Assembly (NCBI GenBank): GCA_023419055.1
Contig: JAEZYO010000946.1
Span: 1-11,329, forward strand
DNA length: 11,329 nt
From: Pseudomonadota bacterium
GTDB lineage: Bacteria; Myxococcota; Polyangia; Polyangiales; Polyangiaceae
Direction: 5' to 3'
Shown here one piece after another: positions 1 through 7,438 of this stretch. Both the position numbers and the translations under genes were made by a program. Position 1 is the stretch's first letter. Each line of letters starts with the position of its first letter. The notes under the pieces were generated by a model. It was not told the origin of the DNA. It saw only the letters and a list, made by a program, of their open reading frames with translations, and ran no database searches.

Positions 1-1
1 C

Positions 2-256
<255 letters not shown>

Positions 257-356
257 CGAACAGCGAGATCGAGCTCGCAGCAGACGCGGCGCGGCACGCG
301 TGAGAAAAATCGACGGACGACCGATTCCTTTTGGCTTCGGCCGAGGTCCATACGGC

Positions 357-1349
357 ATGAGCATTCCGTCGAAGATGTGCGCCCTGCAGCAGACGTCACT
401 CGAGGGCCCCCGGCACCTGCAATGGATCAATGACGCGCCGGTGCCCGCGCCCGGCCCGGGCGAAGTCCTGATCCGAGTCGCGGCGGCTGGCGTCAATTTC
501 GCTGACATCTCGAGGGCTTACGGCACATTCCGGAACGGCCCCCAACCGCCGTATCTGGCGGGCTTCGAGGCGGCGGGTGAGGTCGTCGCCCTGGGGGAAG
601 GCGTGACCAGCCTGGCACTCGGAGCGCGCGTGGTCGGTGTCGGATACGGTGCCTTTGCCGAGTATGCAGCGCTCTCTGCCCGAGTGGCGCTAGCGGTGCC
701 GGCCGGTTGGACCGCTCGACAGGCGCTCGGCCTGGTCGTGAACTGGCCCACCGCGCTCGCCGCGCTCAAGCCATTGGGCCGCGTCAGCGCTGGGGAGACG
801 GTGCTGGTCCACGCTGCGGCGGGCGCCACGGGCCAGGCCGCCGTGACGCTGGCCAAGCACTATGGTGCGAGAGTCATCGCCGCTGCTTCTCCGAACAAGC
901 ACGACACGGTGCGAGCGCTCGGCGCGGACCACGTCGTGGACTCGCGCTCCGAGGATCTCGCCGCGCAGGTCAAGCAGCTGACGGATGGCGCCGGCGCCGA
1001 GCTGGTGCTCGAGTCCGTGGGCGGCGCGACGTTGAAGGCGAGCTTGGGCGCAGCGCGGCCGGTCACCGGGCGAGTCGTCGTTTCTGGTTTGGCGAGCGGC
1101 GAAGCTGCGCTCACGAACTGGGAGCTGGTCTACGAGCACCAGGTCCACGTCATCGGCCTGAACATCGGTGTGCTGAGCCAGGCCGCACCCACGATCTTCG
1201 GCGAGGTGATGGGTGAGCTGTCCGCGCTCATCGCCGCCGGTGTCGTGCCCCCCGCTCGCCCCACCGCCTATCCGTTGGCGGAAGGCTCGAAGGCGCTCGC
1301 GGACCTGGAAAGCCGCGCCACCGTCGGTAAGCTTGCCCTCTTGCCTTGA
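357..1349 (+). CDS. Zinc-independent MDR oxidoreductase, NADPH:quinone oxidoreductase-like
   Basis: This 330-residue protein fits the medium-chain dehydrogenase/reductase superfamily, quinone oxidoreductase branch. Residues ~10-125 form the GroES-like domain (PGPGEVLIRVAAAGVNFAD near 32-50). The Rossmann domain follows with the dinucleotide loop AAAGATGQAAVTLAK at 153-167 and ALGADHVVD at 187-195. The cysteines that hold structural zinc in alcohol dehydrogenases are absent, as is normal for this branch, so NADPH-dependent reduction of a quinone or enone is the likely reaction; the substrate cannot be predicted. I chose ATG 357 because GAGG lies about 10 nt upstream and the preceding 19 codons of the longer GTG-300 frame look unlike the family; ATG 375 is also possible. 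Its stop overlaps the start of the sigma factor gene (TGATG), so the two are probably co-expressed. Confidence 0.88.
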   Translation: MSIPSKMCALQQTSLEGPRHLQWINDAPVPAPGPGEVLIRVAAAGVNFADISRAYGTFRNGPQPPYLAGFEAAGEVVALGEGVTSLALGARVVGVGYGAFAEYAALSARVALAVPAGWTARQALGLVVNWPTALAALKPLGRVSAGETVLVHAAAGATGQAAVTLAKHYGARVIAAASPNKHDTVRALGADHVVDSRSEDLAAQVKQLTDGAGAELVLESVGGATLKASLGAARPVTGRVVVSGLASGEAALTNWELVYEHQVHVIGLNIGVLSQAAPTIFGEVMGELSALIAAGVVPPARPTAYPLAEGSKALADLESRATVGKLALLP

Positions 1350-2344
1350 TGGCCGGTTCCCCCGAAAACGAAGAAGATCGCTTCGCAGCCGAAACGCGGC
1401 GCTACCGCCGCGAGCTCGTGGCTCACTGCTACCGCATGGTCGGCTCCGCTCACGACGCGGAAGACCTGGTGCAAGAAACGTATCTTCGCGCCTTTCGTTC
1501 CTACGAGGGCTTCGAGGGCAACGCGTCGCTCCGGACCTGGCTCTACAAGATCGCGACCCATGTCTGCCTGACCGCGCTCGGCTCGCGTCAGCGCCGAGTG
1601 CTGCCCTCTGGTCTAGCGGTTGCGTACGACGGGCCTGATCGCCCGGCGACTGTCGTTCCGCCAGGCGAGGTCGCGTGGCTCGAACCACTTCCCGACGCGT
1701 GGACGCTCGCCACCTCGGACGCGGACGATCCTGCCACCGTCGCGATCGCGCGCGAATCGCTGAGGCTCGCGCTGATCGCGAGCCTGCAGTATCTGCCCGC
1801 CCGCCAGCGCGCGATCTTCCTCCTGCGCGAGGTCCTCGCCTTCTCCGCCGAAGAAACCGCGGAGATCCTCGGCACCACGACACAAGCCGTCAAGAGCGGC
1901 CTGCAACGCGCCCGCGCCCGCATCGACGAGACGATGCCGGAGCGGGAAGCCCTGCTCGAACCCACCGACCCGCGCGCGCTCGAGCTCCTCGACGGCTACA
2001 TCGCCGCCTTCGAGCGCTCGGACGCAAGCCTCTTGCTCGACGTCCTCTGCAAGGACGCCTCGCTCGAGGCGACGCCCTTCCGCGATTGGGTGACGGGACG
2101 AGAGAGGTGCCTCCACCTGCTCGAAGAGTACGTGTTGGGCGCCCCCGGCGACTGGCGTTTGATCGCGACGAGCGCCAACGGTCAGCCCGCAGCCGCTCTG
2201 TATCGACGGGACTCGAACGCGGTCCTTCGAGCCTACGGTCTCGTCGTGCTGGCCCCCACGGCTACGGGAGTTTCGCGGGTGATCGCGTTTCACGACCCCG
2301 CGCTGGTCGGGCTGTTCGGATTTCGGGACGTGCTCGAGGATTGA
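1349..2344 (+). CDS. ECF sigma-70 factor with C-terminal SnoaL-like domain (SigG/TIGR02960-like)
   Basis: This 331-residue protein has sigma region 2 at about 20-85 (RELVAHCYRMVGSAHDAEDL, then LRTWLYKIATHVCL) and sigma region 4 at about 135-195 (LPARQRAIFLLREVL and the helix-turn-helix EETAEILGTTTQAVKSGLQR). A further ~120 residues (208-331) resemble the SnoaL/NTF2-like extension found on SigG- and SigJ-type ECF factors, where it modulates sigma activity. The family directs RNA polymerase to a small regulon and usually has no classical membrane anti-sigma beside it. The start is ATG 1349, overlapping the TGA of the oxidoreductase by one base; the in-frame TTG just before it is less likely. 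There is no clear separate SD, which fits translational coupling. Family placement is firm; the exact ECF subgroup is inferred from memory of the domain layout. Confidence 0.9.
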   Translation: MAGSPENEEDRFAAETRRYRRELVAHCYRMVGSAHDAEDLVQETYLRAFRSYEGFEGNASLRTWLYKIATHVCLTALGSRQRRVLPSGLAVAYDGPDRPATVVPPGEVAWLEPLPDAWTLATSDADDPATVAIARESLRLALIASLQYLPARQRAIFLLREVLAFSAEETAEILGTTTQAVKSGLQRARARIDETMPEREALLEPTDPRALELLDGYIAAFERSDASLLLDVLCKDASLEATPFRDWVTGRERCLHLLEEYVLGAPGDWRLIATSANGQPAAALYRRDSNAVLRAYGLVVLAPTATGVSRVIAFHDPALVGLFGFRDVLED

Positions 2345-2854
2345 TCAGCCCCGGCGCCGCACCACCCGCTTCCCCCTGTCCTCGCAGTAGTCGCACCGCT
2401 CGCAGAGCCCGCCCGGCTTCTCCCCGAAGTACTCCCTGATGCTCTGCGTCCGGCAGCCTTTTTCCTCAGCGAAGGCGAGCATCCGCTCGAGCCGCGCTCG
2501 ATCTTCGGCTCGCCTGCTTTCATACACATCCGCCAGCACGGCGAGCGCGCTCCCTCTCGTCGATGTCGCGGCACCGAGCTGCTCCAAATCATTCTGAAGG
2601 ACTCGCGCGCTCGGACCCGCTAGCTCTTCCGCGCGATCGCCGAACCACCACTCGACCGCACGTTCCACGTCTTCTTGCTTCGGGTGCTTGCCCGCGAGGA
2701 AGAAGCGCTGGATGCGAGCGTCGGTCGTGCGTCGCCGAAGTCGAGTCAACCCATCGTGAGTCGGGATGATTGCTTCGTTCGGTGCATGAATGTCGTTCGT
2801 AGCGACGAGGCGTGGGTGCCGAGCTCCTTGCACCTCATCTGCAGCGCGCACCAC
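2345..2854 (-). pseudogene. Truncated RecQ-like helicase remnant, C-terminal zinc-binding part
   Basis: The open frame is 169 codons (GTG at 2854), but recognisable homology starts only near residue 47 (about base 2716) with RIQRFFLAG, which resembles the segment just after helicase motif VI in RecQ proteins. From there it runs through a helical region to C134, C151, C154 and C157, spaced C-x16-C-x2-C-x2-C exactly as in the RecQ zinc-binding domain, with YFGE between the first two. All ATPase motifs (Walker A, DExH, motif VI GRAGRDG) are missing, and the sequence upstream of about 2725 in any minus frame does not supply them. I infer the 3' end of a decayed or rearranged recQ-like gene. The zinc ligands are intact, so a small expressed zinc-binding protein cannot be excluded. 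Its stop abuts the convergent sigma-factor stop with no spacer. Confidence 0.6.
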
Positions 2855-3494
2855 GCTCCTTGCCGGTACGGCGCTCGGCTCGAGCGCATCGGCGCTTCGC
2901 TTCAGCAGGGCGCAGAACGTTCGTCACGTCACCGCGAGTCGCGCGCATCGCACCCGATCACGGCGGCGCAGCTCACCCAACGTCGCGCGCTGGTCGCAGC
3001 GAGCAGCTTGCAGCACGCATCAGGAATCCAGGACTCGAGAGCCGGCTTCCCCGCAGCTGCCGATCGCGGCTCCCGAGCTCGGCGGAGCGATCCCACGCGA
3101 GGCAAAGCTTCGCGGCGCTCGGGAAGAGCTTCGTCGAGCTGCAGGGAGCGCCTTTCGAGCTCGGGGGCCAGGTTTCGCGAGTTGCAGGGAGAGTCTTTCG
3201 ACCTGCAGGGAACGTCCTTCGAGCTGCAGGGAGCGCTCGCCGTGCGCGGGAACCTGGTCGCCGAGCTGCGAAAAAGCTGGAGCTAGCTGCGGAATTGCGT
3301 CCGCGAGCTGCTGGTTTTTCGTTCTTGCTGCAAGGGAGTCGCTGCGCCGAGCTGCAGGGAAGCTCGCTCGAGCGCCGGATCCGATCGCAGGAGCAGATTT
3401 TCTGAGATCGGGTGCTGATTTCAAGCGTGCCGGGCCGGCAACGCGCAAACGGGCGTCCCCGGCGCGCCAGTGCCGGTGAGCGCGCCCGCCACCA
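2855..3494. other. Gene-poor stretch containing the 21-bp repeat
   Basis: Several frames on both strands stay open here (for example plus 2790-3479 and minus 3020-3511). Their translations are rich in Arg, Ala and Ser and match no family I recognise; they read as chance open frames in GC-rich repeat DNA. The minus frame 3020-3511 would begin with GTG inside the end of the MerF-like gene and run through the repeats. I see no SD, promoter or terminator that would favour it. Apart from the tandem array I find nothing supportable. Confidence 0.5.
3075..3411. repeat. Degenerate 21-bp tandem repeat array
   Basis: About sixteen head-to-tail units approximate GAGCTGCAGGGAGCGTCTTTC. Well-conserved units begin at 3136, 3179, 3200, 3221 and 3349; intervening ones at 3242, 3263, 3284, 3305 and 3370 are more diverged, and the edges fade. 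Most units are exactly 21 bp, but the unit at 3157 is 22 bp and the one at 3326 is 23 bp. Several units hold a CTGCAG core. In translation the array gives heptads (ELQGESF-like on plus, SLQLEGR-like on minus). The 22- and 23-bp units move the consensus between frames, so I read this as noncoding repeat DNA rather than a heptad-repeat protein. Confidence 0.75.
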
Positions 3495-3839
3495 TCACCG
3501 ACTGCGGACACCGACGGTGCCGACTCTCGCTCCGCGATCGCAGCAGCTGCCGTCGAGCTTGCAAGCGGGACCGCAACCGGCGGCGCTGGGCTTGAGGCGC
3601 GACCGAACGGCCATGACGCTGAGGGCGCCGGCGAAGACGACGAGCCCGACGATGAGCTCGGAGCCAGGTCTAAGGTAGGCGCCGAGCGCGGCGGCAGCTC
3701 CGCCTCCGAAACCAGCTACGGCGAGGAGGGGGAGCGCGCAGCACGCGGCACAGCCGATGAACGCAGCGATCCCTGCTAGGGCGAGGCGACGCTTGGTAAA
3801 AAAGGAATCGGACTTGGGGGTGACTTCACGGGAACTCAT
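3495..3839 (-). CDS. Small Cys-rich two-helix membrane protein, MerF/MerT-like
   Basis: This 114-residue protein has two membrane segments, about 19-53 and 60-79. The first holds IGCAACCALPLLAVAG (Cys 30, 33, 34), and a C-terminal tail carries Cys 89, 93, 99 and 100 (CGPACKLDGSCC). A vicinal Cys pair inside the first helix plus a second pair in a terminal region is the layout of MerF/MerT-type mercuric ion transporters, which hand Hg(II) across the inner membrane. Sequence similarity beyond the Cys layout is modest, so another metal or a redox role is possible. The start at ATG 3839 is well supported by AGAGGAGG five nt upstream. It lies 83 bp downstream of the six-helix membrane gene on the same strand and may share its transcript. 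No merR, merP or merA is visible in the window. Confidence 0.62.
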   Translation of the reverse strand: MSSREVTPKSDSFFTKRRLALAGIAAFIGCAACCALPLLAVAGFGGGAAAALGAYLRPGSELIVGLVVFAGALSVMAVRSRLKPSAAGCGPACKLDGSCCDRGARVGTVGVRSR

Positions 3840-3844
3840 CGCTG

Positions 3845-3852
3845 CCTCCTCT
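3845..3852 (-). promoter_or_regulatory. Strong Shine-Dalgarno of the MerF-like gene
   Basis: Read on the minus strand this is AGAGGAGG, five nt before ATG 3839. It is the best SD on the minus strand of this window and fixes the start of the Cys-rich membrane protein. Confidence 0.8.
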
Positions 3853-3922
3853 GATTGATCCCGAGTGGGACCACGTGACGGTTAGGCAGAATCCGAAAGT
3901 CCGTGACGCCTTGAGTAGAAGT

Positions 3923-4525
3923 TCAGGAAGAAGCCGAGAAATGACGAGCGCGCCGGACGAGAAAACCTGCCAACGATGCAGCAAGCAGCCCCGCGGCGAG
4001 AAGCAGCCATTGCGTGCGACTGAGGTCCGAACAACCGAGGAGTGCGGTAACGCTGATGACGCCGATGGCGATGCTCCAGTGCTTTCCCGTCCAGCTGGTG
4101 TCCACCTTTTCGCTCAAGCGGAAGAGAGCATATCCGCCCAAGAGGCCAGACGACGCGCAGACGAGTCCGCAAATGGAGGCGAGTGACTCTTCCGCGCACT
4201 CCGCGAGGAGCGCGCCAATGCCCAGCCCCGTGATCGACACGAAAGAACCGACGAGCAGGCCGTGGGTCATGGCGTCTCCGAGAGCGCGCCCGCGCCACCG
4301 CGCAAAAAGCGCCCCGCTGATCAGCACGGCGCCGACACACGAGCACAGCTCGGCACGTCGACCGATCGCAGCGGCAATGGCGACCAGCGGAACGATGAGC
4401 CACAGGATCCGACTCGCCGCGCGCAGGCGACCGAGTTCATAAGCCCGACGCGCGCGCTGTGCGAGAAGCTCTAAATCTGGCCCCGGAGGGTTGGAGCTTG
4501 TTCCTATCGCGTCCATCAAGAGCAC
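3923..4525 (-). CDS. Six-helix integral membrane protein of unknown function
   Basis: This is a protein of up to 200 residues. A hydrophilic amphipathic head (about 1-38, with ARRAYELGRLR) is followed by six likely membrane helices near 40-54, 61-75, 86-108, 117-135, 150-165 and 173-190, ending in a short basic tail. Six cysteines (61, 63, 110, 119, 123, 165) all lie in or next to helices. I do not recognise a named family with certainty. The size and six-helix layout recall NrsF (DUF1109) anti-sigma proteins, but I see no diagnostic motif, so that is only a suggestion. The start is unclear: GTG 4525 or ATG 4516; GGAGG upstream is about 18 nt from GTG and lies in a small GCGGAG/CTCCGC hairpin (4535-4550). 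Placement before the Cys-rich transporter-like gene suggests a two-gene unit, possibly for metal handling. Confidence 0.7.
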   Translation of the reverse strand: MLLMDAIGTSSNPPGPDLELLAQRARRAYELGRLRAASRILWLIVPLVAIAAAIGRRAELCSCVGAVLISGALFARWRGRALGDAMTHGLLVGSFVSITGLGIGALLAECAEESLASICGLVCASSGLLGGYALFRLSEKVDTSWTGKHWSIAIGVISVTALLGCSDLSRTQWLLLAAGLLAASLAGFLVRRARHFSASS

Positions 4526-4766
4526 CGTTACCCCGCGGAGCTGCCTCCGCTCGATTCCTGAGCACGAACCACCTTGCTAGCCCGGCGTCCATACCCAAAA
4601 AGGATGCCAGAGCCAAGATGCCCAATTCCTGGTGCCAGTGTGTTGGCCAGGTGCAGGGTTGGTCGCCGAGGGGCTTGGGGTCCGAGTGAAGCCAAGTGCC
4701 GTAGTTATAGGCGTAGGGCTCTGCCTTCGTGACGCTCCTCCCCTGAGAAAAAGCATCAATCTAGGT
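4437..4766 (-). pseudogene. Possible gene fragment in a long open minus-strand frame
   Basis: On the minus strand one frame is open from just after a TAG near 4767 down to 4437, without an ATG or GTG at its upstream end (first usable start TTG 4625). Over the first ~46 codons about 80% of third positions are G or C although the stretch is AT-richer than its surroundings, a coding-like bias. The translation includes YAYNYGTWLHSDPKPLGDQ and then a hydrophobic LGILALASFLG. It overlaps the start of the six-helix gene in another frame, and its last part looks random. I recognise no family. It may be the decayed end of a lost gene or simply chance. Confidence 0.2.
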
Positions 4767-4855
4767 GAGACATTCTCAGCACTTACGCCCCCTATGTCGT
4801 CGCGTGTAGGTCACGGTCTACGTCCAGACGCCTAGATCCGGAGAGGCCAGCCTCG
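4526..4855. other. Divergent intergenic region before the mevalonate operon
   Basis: This separates the minus-strand membrane genes from the plus-strand biosynthetic operon, so promoters for both should lie here. I see no convincing -35/-10 pair. Recognisable elements are a 7-bp inverted repeat CTGAGAA (4743-4749) / TTCTCAG (4773-4779) with a 23-nt spacer, and TCTAGG (4760-4765) paired at distance with CCTAGA (4831-4836). Either could be a regulator site or chance. The stretch is less GC-rich than the genes around it. Confidence 0.4.
4840..4846 (+). promoter_or_regulatory. Shine-Dalgarno of the phosphomevalonate kinase gene
   Basis: GGAGAGG nine nt upstream of GTG 4856. No ATG in this frame lies near it, so it supports the GTG start. 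Confidence 0.6.
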
Positions 4856-5794
4856 GTGACGGAGCGTGACGTCGAAACCTGTACAGCTCGAGCGCCCGGA
4901 AAGGTCGTCTTGTCCGGAGCGTATTCGGTACTCGAAGGCGCGCCTGCCCTGGTCACCGCCGTGGATCGCTACGTGACGGCTGACGCAGCGCGGCCCGCGA
5001 GCTTCGTCACGCCGGAAGTGCGCGAAGCCTTACGCGGCGCCCCTGCGCCGTGGTTCGACAGCTCATCGTTGCGCCACCGCGACCGCAAGCTCGGCCTCGG
5101 TTCGAGCGCTGCCATCTTGGTCGCGAGCCTCGGCGCGCGCGCCCTTTCCCAGGGGACCCTCCTCGACGAGGAGGAGTTACGGCGGGAAGTTTTCGACGTA
5201 GCGCTCGAGGCTCACGCTTTCGTCCAGCAAGGGGGAAGCGGCGTCGACGTCGCTGCTAGTACCTTCGGAGGTACTTTGCTCGTGAAGAAGGTCAGCGGCC
5301 GCCTCTCTTTCGAGACCGTCCGCCTGCCGCCGGACCTGCACTGGGAGGTTTGGGCTTGTGACTCCTCCGCGTCGACTCGCCATTTGATTGCCGCGGTCTG
5401 GGGATTGAAGGCGAGGAGCGCTACCTGGTTCCGATCGCTCATGGATGAACAAGCCAGGGCTGCCGAGGATGCCGCAACCGCTCTCGTCCTGGGGAACGCC
5501 GACGCCTTGATTGCTGCACTCGACGCGCAACGCGCCGCGCTCGACAAGCTCGGCGGCGCTGCCGACGCTCTGATCCTGACCCCTGCGGTCCGGTTTCTCG
5601 GCACGGTCGCCCGAAGTGAATCTTCGGCGTTCCTGCCGGCCGGAGCGGGAGGGGGCGACGTCGCCCTTTTCGTCGGCAAGCAACCGTCGTCGCTGCGATT
5701 TCGAGCGCAAGCCGACCTTCGGGGGCTCTCCCTTCTTCCGCTCGCGTTCGGCGCGCGCGGCCTTCATCCCCTCGACCAGCGAGCCTTGAAATGA
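4856..5794 (+). CDS. mvaK2: Phosphomevalonate kinase (GHMP kinase family)
   Basis: This 312-residue GHMP kinase most likely phosphorylates 5-phosphomevalonate to the diphosphate in the cytosolic mevalonate pathway to IPP. Motif 1 is APGKVVLSGAYSVLEG (13-28), the ATP-binding Gly loop is KLGLGSSAA (78-86), and HAFVQQGGSGVDVAAS (120-135) is the form seen in phosphomevalonate kinases rather than mevalonate kinase. DSSASTRHLI (169-178) and the C-terminal PAGAGGGD (261-268) also fit that subgroup. It is slightly shorter than typical ERG8-type enzymes. The GTG start is supported by a GGAGAGG SD. It overlaps the HMG-CoA reductase start by four bases (ATGA), so the two are translated together. HMG-CoA synthase, mevalonate kinase, diphosphomevalonate decarboxylase and idi are not in the window. 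Mevalonate kinase is the main alternative call. Confidence 0.85.
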   Translation: MTERDVETCTARAPGKVVLSGAYSVLEGAPALVTAVDRYVTADAARPASFVTPEVREALRGAPAPWFDSSSLRHRDRKLGLGSSAAILVASLGARALSQGTLLDEEELRREVFDVALEAHAFVQQGGSGVDVAASTFGGTLLVKKVSGRLSFETVRLPPDLHWEVWACDSSASTRHLIAAVWGLKARSATWFRSLMDEQARAAEDAATALVLGNADALIAALDAQRAALDKLGGAADALILTPAVRFLGTVARSESSAFLPAGAGGGDVALFVGKQPSSLRFRAQADLRGLSLLPLAFGARGLHPLDQRALK

Positions 5795-7143
5795 GTCATC
5801 GGAACTCCCGCATCCCCGGATTCTACAAGTTGGAGCTGAAGGCCCGTCAGTCCGCGCTCGTCGAGGTGCTCGGTCTGAGCGTTCAGGAGCTGCGCGACGC
5901 CGTGGGCGACGGCGGCCTCTCGTTGCTCGAAGCCGACAAGGTGGTCGAGAACGTCGTGGGAACGTACAGCCTCCCCTTCGGCGTAGCGCTCAATGTCCAG
6001 GTGAATGGGCGCGACCACGTGGTTCCCATGGTCGTGGAAGAGCCGAGTGTGATCGCCGCAGCCTCGAACGCCGCTCGCATGGTGCGGACCGCTGGTGGAT
6101 TCGTGGCAGAAGTCGTGGATTCGCTCAGCATCGGGCAGATTCAGATCACGCACCTTTCGGACGTGCCGGGCGCACTCGCTCGGCTTCACGGAGCCACGGA
6201 CGAGCTACTCGCGGCGGCGGCCGTTTCCTGTCCTCGCCTCATCGATCGCGGCGGCGGGCCTCGCGCTATCGAGGTCCGGCGGCTGGGCGAGGACATGCTC
6301 GTGCTGCACGTCCTGGTCGATTGCGTCGACGCCATGGGGGCGAACCTGATCAACGCGATCGTAGAAACTCTGGCCCCCTCGGTCGCTCGTATTGCCGGCG
6401 GCAGGGTCGGCCTCCGGATCCTCTCGAACCTCAACGACCGACGTCGAGTCCGTGTCAAATGCAGCGTTCGCTCGCAAGATCTCGAGCTGAAGGCCGATGA
6501 CACGACGGTCGGCCCGGGTCCGGACGGCGATGCCATCGTGGACGCCATTGTCTCGGCGTCTCGCTTCGCCGAGCTAGACGGGTACCGCGCCGCCACGCAC
6601 AACAAGGGGATCATGAATGGGGTCGACGCGGTCGCCGTCGCGACGGGCAACGATTATCGCGCGATAGAAGCTGGAGCGCATGCCTACGCCGCCCGCAACG
6701 GTCGCTATCAGCCGCTCGCCACGTGGCGACGTGAAGGCGGTCGACTCACGGGCGAGCTCGAGATGCCCCTCGCCTTGGGGATCGTCGGAGGGACCATCCG
6801 CGTTCACCGCGGCGCACGGCTTGCTCTGAAGATCATCGGCGTCGAGTCTGCGGGCGAGCTCGCGATGGTGGCGGCATCGGTGGGCCTGGCTTCGAACTTG
6901 GCCGCGCTCCGCGCGCTCGCGACGGAGGGGATCCAGCGCGGTCACATGTCGCTCCACGCCCGCTCCGTTGCCCTGGCGGCTGGCGCGCAGGGAGACGAGG
7001 TCCAAGCCGTCGCGGAGTTGATCGCACAGGCCCGAACGGTCACGCTCGACGCGGCTCGCGCAGCTCTGACAGAAGTCCGCGATCGCGCTCACAAGTCGAC
7101 GCTGACACTGACGACGAGCTCGCAGAGCGTACCGCTCACGTGA
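5791..7143 (+). CDS. mvaA: Hydroxymethylglutaryl-CoA reductase, class II
   Basis: This 450-residue soluble enzyme interconverts HMG-CoA and mevalonate, the committed step of the mevalonate pathway. It lacks the N-terminal membrane domain of class I enzymes and has the length of bacterial class II ones. Catalytic positions known from the Pseudomonas mevalonii enzyme are all visible: Glu83 in VVEEPS (81-86), Lys272 in HNKGIMNGVDA (270-280), Asp288 in ATGND (284-288) and His385 in RGHMSLHAR (383-391). DAMGANLINAIVE (180-192) is the nucleotide-binding segment. Cofactor preference (NADH or NADPH) cannot be read with confidence. Its ATG overlaps the kinase stop (ATGA). No strong SD precedes it, consistent with coupling. 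Next to phosphomevalonate kinase and a prenyl synthase, the direction is surely biosynthetic. Confidence 0.97.
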   Translation: MSHRNSRIPGFYKLELKARQSALVEVLGLSVQELRDAVGDGGLSLLEADKVVENVVGTYSLPFGVALNVQVNGRDHVVPMVVEEPSVIAAASNAARMVRTAGGFVAEVVDSLSIGQIQITHLSDVPGALARLHGATDELLAAAAVSCPRLIDRGGGPRAIEVRRLGEDMLVLHVLVDCVDAMGANLINAIVETLAPSVARIAGGRVGLRILSNLNDRRRVRVKCSVRSQDLELKADDTTVGPGPDGDAIVDAIVSASRFAELDGYRAATHNKGIMNGVDAVAVATGNDYRAIEAGAHAYAARNGRYQPLATWRREGGRLTGELEMPLALGIVGGTIRVHRGARLALKIIGVESAGELAMVAASVGLASNLAALRALATEGIQRGHMSLHARSVALAAGAQGDEVQAVAELIAQARTVTLDAARAALTEVRDRAHKSTLTLTTSSQSVPLT

Positions 7144-7406
7144 TCTCCCTCCTGAACCAGGAAGAGTGCGCAGTCTTGGGCGAGCTCAGTTGCTCCTACC
7201 GGCACTCCTGAAAATCGTAAGTCGTACGAGCTTGCGACATTCAGCACGTGCGATCGAAGGTAGCCAGGTACTTCGAACGGCCGTAGCTCCGGGTCGAGCT
7301 CCGAGCGTTCGCACCTCGAACGCCCGCGCCGCGCGCCGCTCCTCGATCCTACGCAGGACGCAACCCGGTCACGGCAGCAATCCTCGCGCCTATATGGAAT
7401 GGCCGC

Positions 7407-7429
7407 CGGCGACGCCTGCCTCGTCGCCG
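7407..7429 (+). promoter_or_regulatory. Perfect 8-bp hairpin just before the prenyl synthase SD
   Basis: CGGCGACG (7407-7414) and CGTCGCCG (7422-7429) are exact reverse complements around a 7-nt loop. The stem ends four nt before GGAGG (7434-7438). Lacking a T-tract and sitting in front of a start, it is better read as a translational control or mRNA-stabilising element, or as a dyad operator, than as a terminator. Confidence 0.5.
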
Positions 7430-7433
7430 AAAA

Positions 7434-7438
7434 GGAGG
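7434..7438 (+). promoter_or_regulatory. Shine-Dalgarno deciding the prenyl synthase start
   Basis: AAAAGGAGG ends four nt before ATG 7443. The upstream in-frame GTG at 7440 would leave only one nt and is therefore rejected as the start. Confidence 0.75.

Noticed and set aside
300..356. GTG-300 upstream extension of the oxidoreductase
   Set aside because: The extra 19 residues do not look like the family N-terminus, and GAGG is well placed for ATG 357.
690..1883. Long minus-strand frame of 397 codons
   Set aside because: It is antisense to the oxidoreductase and sigma genes, is very rich in Arg and Ser and shows no recognisable domain.
3020..3511. Minus-strand 163-codon frame with heptad-like repeats
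   Set aside because: The repeat consensus changes frame inside it because of 22- and 23-bp units, its GTG overlaps the end of another gene, no SD is visible, and the composition is typical of chance open frames in GC-rich DNA.
7150..7162. TCCTG-aac-CAGGA stem as a terminator of the first operon half
   Set aside because: Only a 5-bp stem with no T-tract; insufficient for a terminator call.
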